A stretch of DNA of 38,735 bases from Sulfurimicrobium sp. GTDB lineage: Bacteria; Pseudomonadota; Gammaproteobacteria; Burkholderiales; Sulfuricellaceae. The notes under the pieces are model-generated. The model ran no database searches, was not told the origin of the DNA, and was given only the letters and a program-made list of their open reading frames with translations. The translations under genes were made by a program, and so were the position numbers. Every line of letters begins with the position of its first letter. The first letter of the stretch is position 1. Shown piece after piece: positions 29,558-38,735 of this stretch. The stretch covers positions 1 through 38,735 of the forward strand of contig JAUYFW010000315.1 in NCBI GenBank assembly GCA_030690835.1, in the 5' to 3' direction.

Positions 29558-31419
29558 TATTCGGGCTGAATCTCGATCAGGGCCTCATCCGGCGTTACGG
29601 TGTCGCCCTTGGCCACAAACACGCCGATAACCGTACCACTGATGGAAGCCTGGACTTCGTTTTCCATCTTCATCGCTTCAATGACCAGTACGGCATCGCC
29701 AGCCTTGACCTTCTGTCCTGTTTTTACCAGTACGTCGACGATGGTGCCGGGCATGGCGGTGGTGACGTGGCCTTGATGGGAGGGGCGTGGTCGTTTTCCG
29801 CCAACGGATTTTTTATCGCTGCTGCTCTTGGCCTTGCCGCCGCCGGTGGCGACGCCACCGGGGCCACCGTAGACTTCGATTTCGGCCAGCGTCTCCACCA
29901 GCACTTCTTCCGCTACGCCATCCACGGAAACGTAGAACGGACGTGCATCCTCGCCAGGGCGCCCGGATCCGGTGACGTGAATGTGGTAGGTTTCACCATG
30001 CAGCGTGACATTGAACTCGTTGGCTGCGTAGAACGGACCGCAGGCCATGTTGGTGCCCATCGGCAACAACTGTTCCGGCTTGAGCGCGTTGGCGGCGCGT
30101 TCCTGCAGAAAGTTGCGGCCCAGTTCCGGAAACATGGCATAGGTCAGGACGTCTTCCTCGGTTTTGGCCAGGCTTTCGATTTCTCCGCGCAGCTTGTCCA
30201 TCTCGTCTTCCAGCATGTCAGCCGGGCGGCAGGTGATGATTTCCTGATTGCCGATAGCAAGGCTGCGTACTTCTGAATTAACCGAGCCGGGCGCTTTGCC
30301 GTAGCGGCCCATGAAGTAGTTTTTTACTTCGGTGGTGACCGACTGGTAGCGCTCGCCGGTGAGTACGTTGAGTACGGCCTGGGTGCCGACGATTTGCGAT
30401 GTCGGCGTGACCAGGGGAGGAAAGCCAAGGTCTTCGCGCACGCGGGGGATTTCCAGCAGCACTTCATCCATGCGGTTGAGCGCGCCCTGTTCCTTCAACT
30501 GGTTGGAAAGGTTGGAAATCATTCCGCCCGGCACCTGGTTAACCAGCACGCGGGTATCCACACCGGTGAATGCGCTTTCATACTGCCAGTATTTCTTGCG
30601 CACTTCGCGGAAATAGGCGGTGATTTCCTGCAGCGCAGCCAGATCGAGGCCGGTATCGTATTCGGTGCCAGCCAGGGCGGCGACGATGCTCTCGGTGGAG
30701 GAGTGGCTGGCGCCTTCGCCGAAGGAAGAGTTGCAGGTGTCGAGGATGGTCGCGCCATTTTCCACGCCCCTGAGGAAGCACATCGCGGACAGGCCGGAGG
30801 TGGCATGGCTGTGCAGGTGAATCGGTATGCTGATGGCGGCTTTCAGTTCCTTGACCAGTTCAGCGGTGCTGCTGGGGGTCAACAAGCCGGCCATATCCTT
30901 GATGGCCACGGTGTCGCAGCCCATGGCTTCGAATTCCCTGGCCATGGCGACGAAATAGGGGATGTCATGCACCGGGCTGGTGGTGTAGCAGATGGCGCCC
31001 TCGGCGCTCTTGCCGGCCTTCTTCACGGCTTCGATGGATACCTTCATGTTGCGCAGGTCGTTCAGGGCATCGAACACGCGGAACACGTCGACACCGTTGT
31101 CGGCTGATTTCTGCACGAAAGCGCGCACCACGTCGTCGGAGTAGTGGCGATAGCCGAGCAGGTTCTGGCCGCGCAACAGCATCTGCAGGCGCGTGTTGGG
31201 CAGCGCCTTGCGCAGTTTTTTGAGGCGAACCCACGGATCTTCGCGCAGGAAACGCACGCAGGCATCAAAAGTGGCGCCGCCCCAGGCTTCCAGCGACCAG
31301 AAGCCGATGTTGTCGAGTTTTGCGCAAATGGGCAGCATGTCCTCGGTGCGCATACGGGTTGCGATCAAGGACTGGTGACCGTCACGTAAAACCAGTTCGC
31401 TGATGAAAACTTTAGCCAT
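29557..31419 (-). CDS. Pyruvate carboxylase subunit B / oxaloacetate decarboxylase alpha subunit
   Basis: [19 protein letters not shown], carboxyltransferase region, C-terminal biotinyl motif [11 protein letters not shown]. Confidence 0.92.
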   Translation of the reverse strand: MAKVFISELVLRDGHQSLIATRMRTEDMLPICAKLDNIGFWSLEAWGGATFDACVRFLREDPWVRLKKLRKALPNTRLQMLLRGQNLLGYRHYSDDVVRAFVQKSADNGVDVFRVFDALNDLRNMKVSIEAVKKAGKSAEGAICYTTSPVHDIPYFVAMAREFEAMGCDTVAIKDMAGLLTPSSTAELVKELKAAISIPIHLHSHATSGLSAMCFLRGVENGATILDTCNSSFGEGASHSSTESIVAALAGTEYDTGLDLAALQEITAYFREVRKKYWQYESAFTGVDTRVLVNQVPGGMISNLSNQLKEQGALNRMDEVLLEIPRVREDLGFPPLVTPTSQIVGTQAVLNVLTGERYQSVTTEVKNYFMGRYGKAPGSVNSEVRSLAIGNQEIITCRPADMLEDEMDKLRGEIESLAKTEEDVLTYAMFPELGRNFLQERAANALKPEQLLPMGTNMACGPFYAANEFNVTLHGETYHIHVTGSGRPGEDARPFYVSVDGVAEEVLVETLAEIEVYGGPGGVATGGGKAKSSSDKKSVGGKRPRPSHQGHVTTAMPGTIVDVLVKTGQKVKAGDAVLVIEAMKMENEVQASISGTVIGVFVAKGDTVTPDEALIEIQPE

Positions 31420-31442
31420 GCTCTTGATTCCTAAAATTGATT

Positions 31443-32861
31443 TTACAGGCCTAGGTGAGCCGCGATTGCCGCCGAAATGGCGGCCGCCAATATTTCCTTG
31501 GGGGGGCGCACAACGTAATTGGTCAGTTCGGGATGTGCTTCAACGAAACTGGTGTCAAATTGCCCACGACGGAAATCCGGATGCTGCAAGATTTCCTGGT
31601 AATAAGGGATCGTCGTTTTGACGCCATAAACCACCATGTCGTCCAGTGCGCGGCGACCGCGTTCCACCACGCCTTCCCATGTCAGGTTCCATACCGTGAG
31701 CTTGGCGCACATGGAATCGTAGTAGGGCGGGATGACATAGCCGGTATACATGGCGGCATCGGTGCGCACCCCTGGGCCACCGGGGGCGTAGTAGCGGGTA
31801 ATCCTGCCGAAGCTGGGCAGGAAGCCGTTTTTGGGGTCTTCCGCGTTGATGCGGAACTCCATGGCAAAGCCGCGATAGTGAATGTCTTCCTGCTTGTATT
31901 GCAGCGGCAGGCCACTGGCCACGCGGATCTGTTCCTGCACGATGTCGATGCCGGTAATGGTTTCCGTCACCGTGTGCTCAACCTGCAGGCGGGTATTCAT
32001 TTCCATGAAATAGAACTGGTTGTCGGAGTCGAGCAAAAATTCCACCGTGCCGGCGTTTGCATAGCCGACCGCCTTTGCAGCCTCTACCGCCAGGTCGCCG
32101 ATGTAGCGGCGCTGCGCTTCGGTGAGCTGAGGAGAAGGAGCTATTTCAATCAGTTTCTGGTTGCGGCGCTGAATCGAGCAGTCGCGTTCGAACAGGTGGA
32201 CGGCATTGCCGAAGCTGTCGCCGATGATCTGCACTTCTATATGCTTGGGATTGACGACGCATTTTTCCAGGAATACTTCCGGCTTGCCGAAGGCCTTGCT
32301 GGCTTCGGAAACCACCCGGTCGTAGTTGGGGATCAGTTCCGCCTCGCTGTTGCAGCGCCGGATACCGCGTCCGCCGCCACCATTGGTGGCTTTCAACATG
32401 ACCGGATAGCCGATCTTGTTGGCCAGTTCGCGCGCTTCCTCGACGCTTTCCAGGTTGTGTTCGCTGCCCGATATCACCGGGATGCCGGCGGCGATCATGG
32501 CCTTGCGCGCCTGAATCTTGTCGCCCATTTGCTGGATGACTTTGGCGGAGGGGCCAATGAAGGTAATGCCGCGTTTTGCGCAGATTTCCGCCAGCACCGG
32601 ATTTTCCGAGAGGAAGCCATAGCCGGGATGCAGCGCGTCGCAGCCGGCGGCGACCGCCAGGTTTACGATGTTGTGTGCGTTGAGATAGCCAATAACCGGG
32701 TCGGAGCCGATGTTATAGGCTTCGTCGGCCTTTTTGACGTGCAGCGCGTGGCGGTCCGCATCGCTATAGATGGCCACCGACTTGATGCGCATTTCCGAGC
32801 AGGCGCGCACAATACGGACGGCAATCTCGCCGCGGTTGGCAATAAGAATTTTTTTGATCAC
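31443..32861 (-). CDS. Biotin carboxylase subunit (pyruvate carboxylase subunit A / AccC-like)
   Basis: MIKKILIANRGEIAVRIVRACSEM, HPGYGFLSENPVLAEIC, FLEMNTRLQVEH-type motif (FYFMEMNTRLQVEHTVTE). Confidence 0.93.
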   Translation of the reverse strand: MIKKILIANRGEIAVRIVRACSEMRIKSVAIYSDADRHALHVKKADEAYNIGSDPVIGYLNAHNIVNLAVAAGCDALHPGYGFLSENPVLAEICAKRGITFIGPSAKVIQQMGDKIQARKAMIAAGIPVISGSEHNLESVEEARELANKIGYPVMLKATNGGGGRGIRRCNSEAELIPNYDRVVSEASKAFGKPEVFLEKCVVNPKHIEVQIIGDSFGNAVHLFERDCSIQRRNQKLIEIAPSPQLTEAQRRYIGDLAVEAAKAVGYANAGTVEFLLDSDNQFYFMEMNTRLQVEHTVTETITGIDIVQEQIRVASGLPLQYKQEDIHYRGFAMEFRINAEDPKNGFLPSFGRITRYYAPGGPGVRTDAAMYTGYVIPPYYDSMCAKLTVWNLTWEGVVERGRRALDDMVVYGVKTTIPYYQEILQHPDFRRGQFDTSFVEAHPELTNYVVRPPKEILAAAISAAIAAHLGL

Positions 32862-32978
32862 GTGAAAACCCGAATCTCAATTATTTTTGGCGGGCGCTAA
32901 ATCTGATGTTTAGTCCCTCCAGCGTAAACCCCGATCCGGCAGCCGTGGCCGTTCGTGGATGAAACTCTTAAAGGCTTT

Positions 32979-33007
32979 TTGACATAAAAGCCGAAAAATT
33001 ATATCAT
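32979..33007 (+). promoter_or_regulatory. Near-consensus sigma70 promoter of yceD-rpmF
   Basis: ttgaca (32979-32984), 17-bp spacer, tatcat (33002-33007). Confidence 0.8.
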
Positions 33008-33016
33008 GCGCGGCTT

Positions 33017-33520
33017 ATGTCTGAACAGGCTGTGGTCGATAACCTTGAATTTGCGCGGCACGGAGCGGTGTTGCAGGGCGAGCTCGCCATCGCGCAGCTT
33101 GACCGGTTGCAGGCGCTTCTGTTCTCCAGTCAAGGTTCATTGAATTATACCCTGTCAGGTAAAACCGGAGCAAAAGGCGAGAGCCTGCTGGAGTGCTGCA
33201 TTGACGGCAGGCTTGTTTTGCAATGTCAGCGGTGTCTTGAGGCGATGGAGTATTCGCTTCATGTCGTATCCACCCTGAAGGTGGTAAAAGGCCTGACGCA
33301 ATTCGACGATGTTGGTGATGAAGATGAGGCCGTGGATTCGATTCCTGCCAGTGCGGCAATGAACGTGACGGCTTTGCTCGAAGAAGAAATTTTGTTGAAT
33401 TTGCCGATTTCGCCCCTGCACGCGCTTGGCGCTTGCCGGGAGCAGAAGGGGGCAAAATCGGTGAAAGATGAAAGAACGAATCCTTTCGGGGCCTTGGCGG
33501 CACTGAAAGGAAAATTGTAA
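33017..33520 (+). CDS. yceD: DUF177 / YceD family protein (23S rRNA accumulation protein)
   Basis: DNLEFARHGAVLQGEL, LVLQCQRCLEAMEY, position before rpmF. Confidence 0.9.
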   Translation: MSEQAVVDNLEFARHGAVLQGELAIAQLDRLQALLFSSQGSLNYTLSGKTGAKGESLLECCIDGRLVLQCQRCLEAMEYSLHVVSTLKVVKGLTQFDDVGDEDEAVDSIPASAAMNVTALLEEEILLNLPISPLHALGACREQKGAKSVKDERTNPFGALAALKGKL

Positions 33521-33535
33521 TTTAAGGAGTTTGAA

Positions 33536-33715
33536 ATGGCCGTCCAACAGAACAAAAAATCCCCTTCCAAGCGTGGTATGCACCGCGCACACGATTTTCT
33601 GACCAACCCGGCTCTGGCAGTCGAGCCGACCACCGGCGAAGCGCATCTGCGTCACCACGTAAGCCCGAGCGGCTTTTACCGTGGCCGCAAAGTTGCTCGC
33701 GCCAAAGGCGAGTAA
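33536..33715 (+). CDS. rpmF: 50S ribosomal protein L32
   Basis: [59 protein letters not shown]; missed by the ORF track (59 aa); SD aaggag. Confidence 0.97.
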   Translation: MAVQQNKKSPSKRGMHRAHDFLTNPALAVEPTTGEAHLRHHVSPSGFYRGRKVARAKGE

Positions 33716-33728
33716 CACAAGCGCACCC

Positions 33729-33754
33729 ATTGCGGTCGGGTTCCCGACTGCAAT
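33729..33754 (+). promoter_or_regulatory. Hairpin adjoining the plsX start codon
   Basis: attgcggtcggg-tt-cccgactgcaat, 11/12 complementary, ending 4 nt before ATG 33759. Confidence 0.6.
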
Positions 33755-33758
33755 CTAA

Positions 33759-34781
33759 ATGGAAATTACCGTTGCGATTGACGCTATGGGCGGCGACCAT
33801 GGCGCACACGTCACCGTGCCCGCCGCTTTGGAGATCCTGAGCCGGGACGCTGACGTCAATATTGTCCTGGTAGGGCTCGTCGAGGTTATTGAGGCCGAGT
33901 TGCGTGTTCACCGCACCGCGGTGAGTTCGCGCCTGCGTATTCACCCCGCCAGCGAGGTGGTGACCATGGATGATCCGCCGGCCTTGGCGTTACGCAACAA
34001 AAAAGACTCTTCGATGCGCGTGGCCGTCAATCTGGTCAAAAGCGGCGAGGCCAACGCTTGTGTTTCCGCCGGAAATACCGGTGCGCTCATGGCGATTTCC
34101 CGTTTTGTCCTCAAGATGTTACCCGGCATCGATCGCCCGGCCATCGCCTCCGTATTGCCTACGCTCAATGGTCATACCCATGTGCTGGATCTGGGCGCCA
34201 ACGTGGATTGCAGCGCCGAGCATCTGCTCCAGTTCGGCATCATGGGCGCCATGCTGGTCGCGGCTGTGGAGCATAAGGAACGGCCTAGCGTCGGCCTGCT
34301 CAACATCGGGGAAGAAGACATCAAGGGCAACGAAGTGGTAAAGCGCGCCGCCGAATTGCTGCGCGCCAGTGGATTGAATTTCTATGGCAACGTGGAAGGC
34401 AACGATATCTACAAAGGCACCACGGATGTGGTGGTTTGCGATGGATTCGTTGGCAATGTCGCACTGAAAGCTTCCGAGGGCCTTGCCAAAATGATTGGTG
34501 AATTGCTCAAGCAGGAATTCAAACGCAATTTTCTGACCAAGCTCGCCGGACTCATGGCCACGCCGGTCATGAATGCCTTCAAGAGACGTGTCGATCCACG
34601 CCGTTACAACGGTGCCAGTTTGCTTGGCTTACGCGGCATTGTGGTGAAAAGTCACGGTGGCGCGGACATTTTTGCCTTCGAGCATGCCATCGAGACGGCC
34701 GTGGAAGAAGTACGCAATGGCGTGCTGCGCCGCATTACCGAACAGATGTCATTGTTGCACCCAGAACAAGGAGTTGCCTGA
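33759..34781 (+). CDS. plsX: Phosphate acyltransferase PlsX
   Basis: [22 protein letters not shown]...[10 protein letters not shown]...[11 protein letters not shown]. Confidence 0.97.
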   Translation: MEITVAIDAMGGDHGAHVTVPAALEILSRDADVNIVLVGLVEVIEAELRVHRTAVSSRLRIHPASEVVTMDDPPALALRNKKDSSMRVAVNLVKSGEANACVSAGNTGALMAISRFVLKMLPGIDRPAIASVLPTLNGHTHVLDLGANVDCSAEHLLQFGIMGAMLVAAVEHKERPSVGLLNIGEEDIKGNEVVKRAAELLRASGLNFYGNVEGNDIYKGTTDVVVCDGFVGNVALKASEGLAKMIGELLKQEFKRNFLTKLAGLMATPVMNAFKRRVDPRRYNGASLLGLRGIVVKSHGGADIFAFEHAIETAVEEVRNGVLRRITEQMSLLHPEQGVA

Positions 34782-35741
34782 ATGTATTCCCGGATCACCG
34801 GCACCGGCAGTTATTTGCCACGGAAAGTGCTGACCAATCACGATCTGGAGCGCATGGTGGATACCTCTCACGACTGGATCGTTAGCCGGACGGGTATCGA
34901 GCAGCGTCATATTGCGGCAGATGACGAGTCCACCAGCGATCTCGCCCTGTACGCCAGCCGGCGCGCCATCGAGGCGGCCGGAATCGACCCGCAGCAGATT
35001 GATCTGATCATCGTTGGCACCACCACTCCCGACCGTGTATTTCCCAGTACCGCCTGCCTATTGCAGGACAAGCTCGGCATCAAGAGCCGCGGGCCGGCAT
35101 TCGACATCCAGGCGGTGTGCAGCGGTTTCGTTTATGCCCTGTCCACCGCCGATCAATTCATTCGTGGCGGGCAGAGCAAGTGCGCCCTGGTGGTCGGTGC
35201 GGAAACCATGTCCCGCATCGTGGACTGGACCGATCGCAATACCTGCGTGCTGTTCGGAGATGGCGCCGGTGCGGTTATTCTGCAGGCGAGTGAAACCGAG
35301 GGCATTATTTCCACTCATCTGCACGCTGACGGCGGCTACAAGGATTTGCTGGCGGTAGATGGCGGCGGCTGCGGCGTGGATCGTGCCGGAACGCCACGCA
35401 TGGTGATGGATGGCACGGCTGTATTCAAGTTTGCCGTCGGCGTCCTGGATTCCATTGTGGAAGAAACGCTCAACGCCAACGGCATGGAAAAATCCGATAT
35501 TGACTGGCTGGTGCCCCATCAGGCCAATGTCCGCATTATCCAGGCGACCGCCAAGAAGCTTGGCCTGCCCATGGAACGCGTGGTGTTGACGGTGAATGCG
35601 CATGGCAACACTTCCGCGGCTTCGATTCCACTGGCCCTGGATACTGCGGTTCGCGAGGGCAAGATCAAGTCCGGCGAAATAATTCTGATGGAAGGCGTGG
35701 GCGGCGGTTTTACCTGGGGTTCGGTGTTACTGCGCTGGTAA
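34782..35741 (+). CDS. fabH: 3-oxoacyl-ACP synthase III
   Basis: [45 protein letters not shown]. Confidence 0.97.
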   Translation: MYSRITGTGSYLPRKVLTNHDLERMVDTSHDWIVSRTGIEQRHIAADDESTSDLALYASRRAIEAAGIDPQQIDLIIVGTTTPDRVFPSTACLLQDKLGIKSRGPAFDIQAVCSGFVYALSTADQFIRGGQSKCALVVGAETMSRIVDWTDRNTCVLFGDGAGAVILQASETEGIISTHLHADGGYKDLLAVDGGGCGVDRAGTPRMVMDGTAVFKFAVGVLDSIVEETLNANGMEKSDIDWLVPHQANVRIIQATAKKLGLPMERVVLTVNAHGNTSAASIPLALDTAVREGKIKSGEIILMEGVGGGFTWGSVLLRW

Positions 35742-35743
35742 AG

Positions 35744-35814
35744 CAGCTTTCAGCTGTCAGCGGTCAGCTTTTTCGGTGGGGCCGTTTTTGCTGATGGCTG
35801 AAAGCTGATAGCTG
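35744..35814. repeat. Inverted repeat built from heptads (NNTCAGC / GCTGANN)
   Basis: cagctttcagctgtcagcggtcagc (35744-35768) vs gctgatggctgaaagctgatagctg (35790-35814). Confidence 0.7.
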
Positions 35815-35835
35815 ATTGCTACAAAAAGGATTTAT

Positions 35836-36768
35836 ATGAAATTGGCATTTGTTTTTCCCGGCCAGGGTTCCCAGTCGCTCGGGATGATGCAAGGTTTCGA
35901 TACCTTGCCGGTAGTGCGCGAAACTTTTGAAGAAGCTGGCGCGGTGCTCAAGCAGGATTTGTGGCAACTGGTCACATCCGGCCCGCTGGAAGCGCTGAAT
36001 CAGACCATCAATACCCAGCCGGCGATGCTTGCGGCCGGCGTGGCGGTGTATCGCGCCTGGTTGCAGGCGGGCGGCAATCAGCCGGCGTTCATGGCTGGTC
36101 ACAGTCTGGGTGAATATAGCGCGCTGGTGGCATCCGGTGCCCTGTCTTTTGCCGACGCGCTGCCGTTGGTGCGCTATCGCGCCGAGGTGATGCAGGAGGC
36201 TGTGGCCGAAGGGGTGGGCGGCATGGCGGCGATTCTCGGCCTGGACGATGACGCAGTACGTGCCGTGTGCGCCGAGGCGGCCCAGGGTGAAGTGCTGGAA
36301 GCGGTCAATTTCAACTCGCCCGGTCAGGTCGTGATCGCCGGCCACAAAGCCGCCGTGGAGCGCGGCATGGAACTGGCCAAGGCCAGGGGCGCCAAGCGCG
36401 CGCTTCCGCTGCCGGTTTCGGTACCTTCGCATTGCAGCCTGATGAAACCGGCGGCGGAAAAGCTCGCGCACTACCTGCAAGCAGTAAAATTTAACGTGCC
36501 GCAAGTGGCGGTGCTGCACAATGCGGATGTGAAAAGTTACAGCGGCGAGGCGGAAATCAGGGATGCGCTGGTGCGCCAGCTCTATCAGCCGGTGCGCTGG
36601 GTCGAAACGATTCAGGCTCTCGCCGCAGCCGGTGTGACCCACGTCGCCGAGTGCGGTCCCGGCAAGGTGCTGGCCGGTCTGAACAAGCGTATCGTGGCGG
36701 AGTTGCAGGGCCTGGCGCTGACCGATGCGGCCGCGCTGGAACAGGCCAAATCACTGGGGGGGAATTAG
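35836..36768 (+). CDS. fabD: Malonyl-CoA:ACP transacylase
   Basis: LAFVFPGQGSQSLGMM, GHSLGEYSALVASGAL. Confidence 0.97.
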   Translation: MKLAFVFPGQGSQSLGMMQGFDTLPVVRETFEEAGAVLKQDLWQLVTSGPLEALNQTINTQPAMLAAGVAVYRAWLQAGGNQPAFMAGHSLGEYSALVASGALSFADALPLVRYRAEVMQEAVAEGVGGMAAILGLDDDAVRAVCAEAAQGEVLEAVNFNSPGQVVIAGHKAAVERGMELAKARGAKRALPLPVSVPSHCSLMKPAAEKLAHYLQAVKFNVPQVAVLHNADVKSYSGEAEIRDALVRQLYQPVRWVETIQALAAAGVTHVAECGPGKVLAGLNKRIVAELQGLALTDAAALEQAKSLGGN

Positions 36769-36769
36769 C

Positions 36770-37510
36770 ATGCTGCAAGGACAAGTTGCACTGGTCACCG
36801 GCGCGAGCCGAGGGATTGGCCAGGCCGTGGCGCTGGATTTGGGCAAAAACGGGGCGACCGTAATCGGAACCGCCACCAGCGCAAGCGGCGCGGAAAAAAT
36901 CACGGCTTACCTGCAAGAGGCCGGCGTCAAGGGCGCCGGTTTTGCCCTGGACGTCAACGACAAGGCGCAAGTGGCTGCCGTGCTGGAAGCCATTCAGAAG
37001 CAGTTCGGCGACATTGCCATCCTGGTCAACAATGCCGGCATCACCCGCGACAATCTCCTGATGCGCATGAAGGAAGAGGAGTGGGACGCGATCATGGAGA
37101 CCAATCTCAAATCGGTGTTCCGCATGAGCCAGGCCGTGTTGCGGGCGATGATGAAGGCACGTTATGGCCGCATCATCAGCATCGCCTCGGTGGTCGGCAC
37201 CATGGGCAACGCCGGCCAAACCAATTACGCGGCGGCCAAGGCGGGCATCATCGGCTTTTCCAAGTCGCTGGCACGCGAAGTGGGAAGTCGCAACATCACC
37301 GTCAACTGCGTGGCGCCGGGCTTTATCGATACCGACATGACGCGGGCGCTATCCGAGGATCAGCGCAACGGTCTGCTGACGCACATCCCCCTGGCGCGTC
37401 TTGGGACGGTGGATGACATCGCGGCGACGGTCACCTTCCTGGCTTCCCCGCGGGCGGGTTACATCACTGGCGCCACTTTGCATGTCAATGGTGGTATGTA
37501 TATGGATTGA
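36770..37510 (+). CDS. fabG: 3-oxoacyl-ACP reductase
   Basis: QVALVTGASRGIGQAVAL, NNAGITRDNLLMRM, QTNYAAAKAGIIGFSKSLA; in-frame ATG at 36770 after ggggggaa. Confidence 0.97.
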   Translation: MLQGQVALVTGASRGIGQAVALDLGKNGATVIGTATSASGAEKITAYLQEAGVKGAGFALDVNDKAQVAAVLEAIQKQFGDIAILVNNAGITRDNLLMRMKEEEWDAIMETNLKSVFRMSQAVLRAMMKARYGRIISIASVVGTMGNAGQTNYAAAKAGIIGFSKSLAREVGSRNITVNCVAPGFIDTDMTRALSEDQRNGLLTHIPLARLGTVDDIAATVTFLASPRAGYITGATLHVNGGMYMD

Positions 37511-37580
37511 ACCCGGATTATCCATTAGGCGGCGCTTTGCGCCTGCGCAAGTGCTGGCGGCCTAATGGATAATCCGGGTT
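37510..37580. repeat. Perfect 21-bp-arm palindromic element (copy A)
   Basis: aacccggattatccattaggc (37510-37530) / gcctaatggataatccgggtt (37560-37580). Confidence 0.85.
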
Positions 37581-37674
37581 ATGCGGCTTCTCCCGCCATT
37601 GGTGCGGCGGGGAAACTCTGTTAAAATGCGGCGAATTTTTCGCATGAACTGTCAAACGAAAGGGTAGAAATAAC

Positions 37675-37911
37675 ATGAGCGATATCGAACTGCGCGTTAA
37701 GAAAATTGTGGCCGAGCAACTGGGCGTGAACGAAGCTGAAGTCAAGATCGAATCTTCCTTCGTGGACGATCTCGGCGCGGACTCCCTCGACACCGTGGAA
37801 CTGGTGATGGCGCTGGAAGAAGAATTCGACTGCGAAATCCCGGATGAAGAAGCCGAAAAGATCACCACCGTGAAACAGGCTGTTGATTACATCAACGCCC
37901 ATCCCAAGTAA
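37675..37911 (+). CDS. acpP: Acyl carrier protein
   Basis: [51 protein letters not shown]. Confidence 0.98.
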   Translation: MSDIELRVKKIVAEQLGVNEAEVKIESSFVDDLGADSLDTVELVMALEEEFDCEIPDEEAEKITTVKQAVDYINAHPK

Positions 37912-37947
37912 GTAAAAACAATTTTCAATGTTTAGTGTTGAATGTTT

Positions 37948-38063
37948 AACCCGGATTATCCATTGGAATGCACGGCGCATGTAGGAGCGCCGCCCCCGGC
38001 GCGAATCGCGGCGAGGGCGCCGCTCCTACAGCGGTGTTTTGGCCCTAATGGATAATCTGGGTT
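37948..38063. repeat. Palindromic element (copy B), same ends as copy A
   Basis: aacccggattatccatt (37948-37964) / aatggataatctgggtt (38047-38063). Confidence 0.8.
37980..38030. repeat. Innermost GC-rich palindrome tgtaggagcg...cgctcctaca
   Basis: tgtaggagcgccgccccc... / gagggcgccgctcctaca. Confidence 0.75.
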
Positions 38064-38182
38064 TAATGAATGTCGCCGCGAAATACGCGTCGGTATTGAG
38101 TCACGCGCGAAGCGCATGCCGCCATTCAACATTAAAAATTCAAAATTAAAAACCGCCTTTTAAAACCGGTAACGGAGTCACC

Positions 38183-38735
38183 TTGGCTAAACGCAGAGTT
38201 GTCATCACCGGCCTGGGAGCGGTATCCCCGGTCGGTATAGGTGTCGGCGAGACATGGACCAACATCGTCGCTGGTAAGTCCGGCATCACCAGGATCACCC
38301 GCTTCGATGCTTCCGCATTTGCTTCCCAGGTCGCGGGAGAGGTAAAGAACTTCGACGTCACTCAGTTCCTTTCTGCCAAGGAAGCACGCCGCATGGATGT
38401 TTTCATCCATTACGGCATGGTGGCGGGCATGGAGGCGTTCAGGGACTGTGGTCTGGAAGTGACGCCGGAAAACGCTGAACGTATCGGGGTCAATATCGGC
38501 TCGGGCATCGGCGGCTTGCCGATGATCGAGGAAACTCACACCACCTACCTGGAAAGCGGACCGCGCAAGATTTCGCCGTTCTTCATTCCGGGCACGATCA
38601 TCAACATGATCTCGGGCAACCTGTCGATCATGTTCGGCCTGAAAGGGCCCAATATCGCTGTGGTGACTGCCTGTACCACCGGGCTGCACGCGATTGGCAT
38701 CGGCGCCCGAACCATTGCTTACGGTGATGCGGACG
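38183..38735 (+). CDS. fabF: 3-oxoacyl-ACP synthase II, truncated at window end (TTG start)
   Basis: KRRVVITGLGAVSPVGIGVGETWTNIVAGKSGI...VTACTTGLHAIGIGAR; ggag SD before TTG. Confidence 0.93.
   Translation, partial: MAKRRVVITGLGAVSPVGIGVGETWTNIVAGKSGITRITRFDASAFASQVAGEVKNFDVTQFLSAKEARRMDVFIHYGMVAGMEAFRDCGLEVTPENAERIGVNIGSGIGGLPMIEETHTTYLESGPRKISPFFIPGTIINMISGNLSIMFGLKGPNIAVVTACTTGLHAIGIGARTIAYGDAD

Larger units (their letters stand above)
37921..38146. repeat. Outer AT-rich inverted repeat enclosing two further palindromes
   Basis: attttcaatgtttagtgttgaatg (37921-37944) vs cattcaacattaaaaattcaaaat (38123-38146), about 20/24 complementary. Confidence 0.6.

Noticed and set aside
31455-32900. 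481-aa plus-strand ORF opposite the biotin carboxylase gene
   Set aside because: Antisense shadow; the sense strand carries full biotin carboxylase motifs.

Overview
High-GC bacterial chromosome window, dense with housekeeping genes. Gene content and order look betaproteobacterial (inference from synteny, not a search). From left to right: a multi-hairpin inverted-repeat element and a small ORF; recO-pdxJ-acpS-nagZ; a DUF559 endonuclease-like gene between two copies of a GC-rich repeat; family-5-like uracil-DNA glycosylase-uvrC-pgsA; tRNA-Gly(GCC), tRNA-Cys(GCA), tRNA-Leu(TAA); a complete ccmABCDEFGHI cytochrome c maturation operon; a small acidic protein, mltB and a DUF4139 protein; a glycogen/alpha-glucan cluster (pgi, glgB, glgC, two GH57 genes); an FKBP-type PPIase and a 45-aa membrane micro-ORF; RsmI-like methyltransferase, maf, and two pyruvate-carboxylase-type subunits; then yceD-rpmF-plsX-fabH-fabD-fabG-acpP-fabF (truncated by the window edge). 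I see no phage, CRISPR, toxin-antitoxin or defence island. The unusual content is mostly between genes. The strongest case is a 184-186 bp MITE-like element with 18-19 bp terminal inverted repeats and a flanking direct repeat that duplicates the DUF4139 stop codon. Others are three nested palindromes between acpP and fabF, a related palindrome between fabG and acpP, the repeat-flanked DUF559 cassette, two micro-ORFs missing from the ORF track, a near-consensus promoter implying a leaderless yceD-rpmF mRNA, and a hairpin next to the plsX start codon. No database search was run; all family names are from motif recognition.
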